Notes under the pieces: generated by a model
What the model was told of the DNA's origin: nothing
The model's input: the letters and a program-made list of their open reading frames with translations, nothing else
The model's database searches: none
NCBI GenBank assembly: GCA_016929735.1
Contig: JAFGID010000158.1
Location: 1 to 8,863, forward strand
DNA length: 8,863 nt
Direction of reading: 5' to 3'
Origin: Ignavibacteriales bacterium
GTDB taxonomy: Bacteria > Bacteroidota > Ignavibacteria > Ignavibacteriales > Melioribacteraceae
In this document: in pieces, positions 6,835 to 8,863 of the stretch
How the letters are laid out: each line of letters opens with the position of its first letter
Numbering within the stretch: the first letter of the stretch is position 1
Made by a program: the position numbers and the translations under genes

Positions 6835-8104
6835 CCTTTTCTAATTTCCCATTATTATAGATTGCCTCACGCAGCAATTTTCCTTCTTTTGAATATGAAA
6901 GGTAAGAACCATTTAAAAGATTTTTCTCATAATTAAACAAATCTGAAATTTGACCATTTTCGTAATACCAAATTTCCTGCCCGTCTTTCATCCCGTCTTT
7001 ATAGTCAATTATTGCAGAAATATTTCCATTTTTATAATAGTTGCGAACTGAATAATTCAATTTTCCATCTTTAAATAATTTTTTCGCTTTGATTTCACCC
7101 GTTGAGTAGTAAACATAAACCGTATCTTCAATAATACTATCGACATAATAACGTTTTTCAACCAGCCTACCTTCGCTGTCAAAAATTAAGTATTCACCCC
7201 ATTTGTTTCCTTTATGATATTCAATAATTTCATTCACAGCTCCATTGTCGTGGTAATAAACACAGATGCTGTCAAGCACACCTTCTTTGAAATTTAATTC
7301 AGATTTCAAGTAACCATTGTTGTAATAATATAAATTTAATCCATGCTGTTTCCCTTCGTTAAAAATCAATTTTGCCTGAAGGCATCCATTGTCATAATAT
7401 TCGTCAAACTTCTCTTCCACCTTTTGAAATTTTCCCATAAAATCGTAGCGTATTCTTTTTACTATTTGGCCAGCTATATAGGTGTCAACCACTTTTATTG
7501 AACCATCTAACCAATATATGTACGAAATACCATCAAGTTTATCATTATTATAATTTGCTTCTAAAAAGAGGTACCCACTTTCGTCGTATACTTTACTTAT
7601 ACCTTCGAGTTTATCATCAACATAATTTTTTTCAACTTCTACATTTCCGTTTTCAAAAAATATTTTGCTGATACCATTGAGCTTATTGTTTCTGTATGAC
7701 CATATTCCTTGCAGCGCTCCACTTTTGTAAAATGTTTTAGTAAAACCTTCGCGTGTTCCACTGACATAAATTGGTTCGGACCAGAGTTCACCACTTTCGT
7801 AATACCAATAGGATGTTCCATCAAGTTTACCATTTTCATAGAACCATTCCATACTCAAAGTTCCATCGGGGAAATACCATTTTGAAATTCCTTCTTCCTT
7901 GCCATCCCTGAAATACCACTCCTTCCAAAGTTGCCCATTGTGATAATATTCTTTATAAACTCCGTGTTTCTGTCCATTGATGTAAGTTCCTTCGTTTTGG
8001 ATTTTTCCGTTGGGATAGTATTCTACTTTTGTCTCGTAATTGCTTTGAGCAACAACGAATGTACTTATTAAAATGAAAGCGATTAAGTAAAAGAAATTTC
8101 TCAT
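6821..8104 (-). CDS. Secreted YwqK-like protein of 16 MORN_2 repeats
   Basis: 427 residues. Residues 1-20 are a Sec signal peptide (MRNFFYLIAFILISTFVVAQ), with cleavage near AQ. From residue 29 to the last residue the protein is a head-to-tail array of 16 repeats of the form YY-x-NG-x-L-x-E-x-x-Y-x-x-GK-x-x-G, each 24 residues (72 bp). The only break is repeat 8 (197-235), which carries 15 extra residues. This is the MORN_2 / COG2849 family, often annotated as a 'YwqK family antitoxin' after a predicted Bacillus pair. An exported array with no toxin domain is more likely a cell-surface or periplasmic beta-hairpin scaffold; partner unknown. The ATG start has no strong Shine-Dalgarno and lies 36 bases after the membrane protein gene. 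Its TAA overlaps the open frame of lipoprotein B, so the genes may be translationally coupled. Confidence 0.88.
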   Translation of the reverse strand: MRNFFYLIAFILISTFVVAQSNYETKVEYYPNGKIQNEGTYINGQKHGVYKEYYHNGQLWKEWYFRDGKEEGISKWYFPDGTLSMEWFYENGKLDGTSYWYYESGELWSEPIYVSGTREGFTKTFYKSGALQGIWSYRNNKLNGISKIFFENGNVEVEKNYVDDKLEGISKVYDESGYLFLEANYNNDKLDGISYIYWLDGSIKVVDTYIAGQIVKRIRYDFMGKFQKVEEKFDEYYDNGCLQAKLIFNEGKQHGLNLYYYNNGYLKSELNFKEGVLDSICVYYHDNGAVNEIIEYHKGNKWGEYLIFDSEGRLVEKRYYVDSIIEDTVYVYYSTGEIKAKKLFKDGKLNYSVRNYYKNGNISAIIDYKDGMKDGQEIWYYENGQISDLFNYEKNLLNGSYLSYSKEGKLLREAIYNNGKLEKENIF

Positions 8105-8140
8105 AGAATTTTAAATTTTTAAATTTTGCTTACTAAAATA

Positions 8141-8716
8141 TCATTGTTGAGGAGAATTCAAAAAATATTTTTCGTAAATTCTTAATATTCTCTGCTTTCT
8201 TGGGAAATAAAATAGCAAATAAAAAATAAATATTATTGCGGGAAAGCCATTAAATAAATAAACGTTATTGAAGACGTTAGACAAATAAAAAACGGAAAGT
8301 ATCCAGATAATTAAACCGAAAGTAACGAATAATGATAAAATTATTATGTGTATCATAAATGCTTTGTTAATAAGATTAAAATAACAATCGTTGTTTCTGT
8401 TTACTGCTATAATATCGTTTACAGATTTTGCTGACAACTTTGACATTGAATTTTTTCTGAAAAATGATTCGTAATATAATTTTACAAAATAAACGCCGAT
8501 GATTAAGAACAGAAGATACACTATTGTTAAGGTATCAAGAACTTGTGTGCTAATTGATTCTTCAGTAATAATAGTGTCGAGCTGTGATACAATAATCGCA
8601 GCAAAGAAAAATACAATTATTTCTGAAATTAAAGCAATGCAAATAATCTGAAGACTTCGAAGTTTGTTTTTGTCAATTGTTTTTTCAAATTCTTGTGATG
8701 AAAGTATTTTTGTCAT
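8141..8716 (-). CDS. Uncharacterised four-helix membrane protein
   Basis: 191 residues, family not recognised. There are four hydrophobic segments at about 21-43, 60-80, 119-143 and 152-171. Basic residues cluster at the N-terminus (KTIDKNK), in the 81-118 loop (FFRKNSMSKLSAK) and at the C-terminus (PRKQRILRIYEK), while the 44-59 loop is acidic. By the positive-inside rule both ends face the cytoplasm. No catalytic motif, signal peptide or conserved membrane charge stands out. The start is supported by AGAGGA (complement of 8721-8726) 4 bases before the ATG. It is the first gene of a same-strand cluster with the YwqK-like protein and the two lipoproteins, spaced by 36, about 20 and 9 bases, which suggests one transcript and a joint envelope role. 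Confidence 0.75.
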   Translation of the reverse strand: MTKILSSQEFEKTIDKNKLRSLQIICIALISEIIVFFFAAIIVSQLDTIITEESISTQVLDTLTIVYLLFLIIGVYFVKLYYESFFRKNSMSKLSAKSVNDIIAVNRNNDCYFNLINKAFMIHIIILSLFVTFGLIIWILSVFYLSNVFNNVYLFNGFPAIIFIFYLLFYFPRKQRILRIYEKYFLNSPQQ

Positions 8717-8777
8717 TGTGTCCTCTTTAATATTTTTATTAAGCTTTTACCATAACTAATTATCTTCATCTTGCGTC

Positions 8778-8863
8778 GTTCACTTCCTTCAAGGGTGAAC
8801 TTAGCGAAGTACCTAACGTCTTTATTTGGGCAGATTCTTCACTTCGTTAAGAATGACTGAATC
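8778..8863. repeat. Nested inverted repeats upstream of the membrane protein gene; candidate dispersed element
   Basis: Three inverted repeats lie within 86 bases. GTTCAC (8778-8783) pairs with GTGAAC (8795-8800). CTTAGCGAAGT (8800-8810) pairs over 11 bp, with one G-T wobble, with ACTTCGTTAAG (8841-8851). ATTCTT (8834-8839) pairs with AAGAAT (8849-8854). The style (AGATTCTTCACTTCGTTAAG-AATGAC) resembles short palindromic elements that recur between genes in many genomes. The base composition differs from the AT-rich coding flanks, and the element may run past the window end. Confidence 0.45.

Noticed and set aside
6841..6852. Stop-codon readthrough from ATG 6850-6852 through TAG 6841-6843 to produce lipoprotein B
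   Set aside because: TAG is used as an ordinary stop by RNase G and lipoprotein A in this window, and no recoding signal is visible. Kept only as a possible trace of an ancestral start.
6821..8104. Toxin-antitoxin system based on the YwqK family name
   Set aside because: The protein is exported, no neighbouring gene shows a toxin domain, and the family name comes from a predicted association in another lineage.

Overview
The window is AT-rich (about one third G+C by eye, not computed). Two exported proteins carry Sec signal peptides ending in an 'AQ' or 'GQ' style cleavage site (residues 18-25), as is common in Bacteroidota and relatives. The set of genes (RNase G of Bacteroidota-like length with an acidic S1 insertion, secreted M16C peptidase, CpeT-like protein in a probable non-phototroph, lipoproteins, YwqK/MORN_2 repeat protein) suits the Bacteroidota-Ignavibacteriota-Chlorobiota group. 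Ignavibacteria-like is my best guess from protein flavour, not a proven assignment.

Layout. (1) Bases 1-336, minus strand: the N-terminal 112 codons of a DASS/SLC13-type sodium:anion symporter, cut by the window edge. (2) Bases 337-657: a non-coding stretch with two short inverted repeats and, at 623-652, a good intrinsic terminator belonging to the next gene. (3) Bases 658-5284, minus strand: ribonuclease G followed after 88 bases by a secreted presequence-protease-like M16C metallopeptidase. No terminator lies between them and a terminator follows the peptidase, so co-transcription is possible. (4) Bases 5285-5409: divergent intergenic region with an operator-like inverted repeat. (5) Bases 5410-6051, the only plus-strand gene: an exported CpeT/CpcT-family protein. 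(6) Bases 6085-8716, minus strand: four closely spaced genes read in the order four-helix membrane protein, secreted 16-repeat YwqK/MORN_2 protein, short lipoprotein B, short lipoprotein A. (7) Bases 8717-8863: upstream region with nested inverted repeats that look like a dispersed intergenic repeat.

The first half is mostly recognisable housekeeping and transport. The accessory part is the 6085-8716 cluster, whose four products are all predicted to be in or outside the membrane. Its strongest oddity is that lipoproteins A and B are tandem paralogues that align almost gaplessly from the lipidated cysteine. The reading frame of B carries a full lipoprotein signal peptide but has no ATG, GTG or TTG in front of it. 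Either B starts at a rare codon, has lost its start, or the sequence holds an error. No CRISPR array, tRNA, rRNA, transposase or phage gene was seen.
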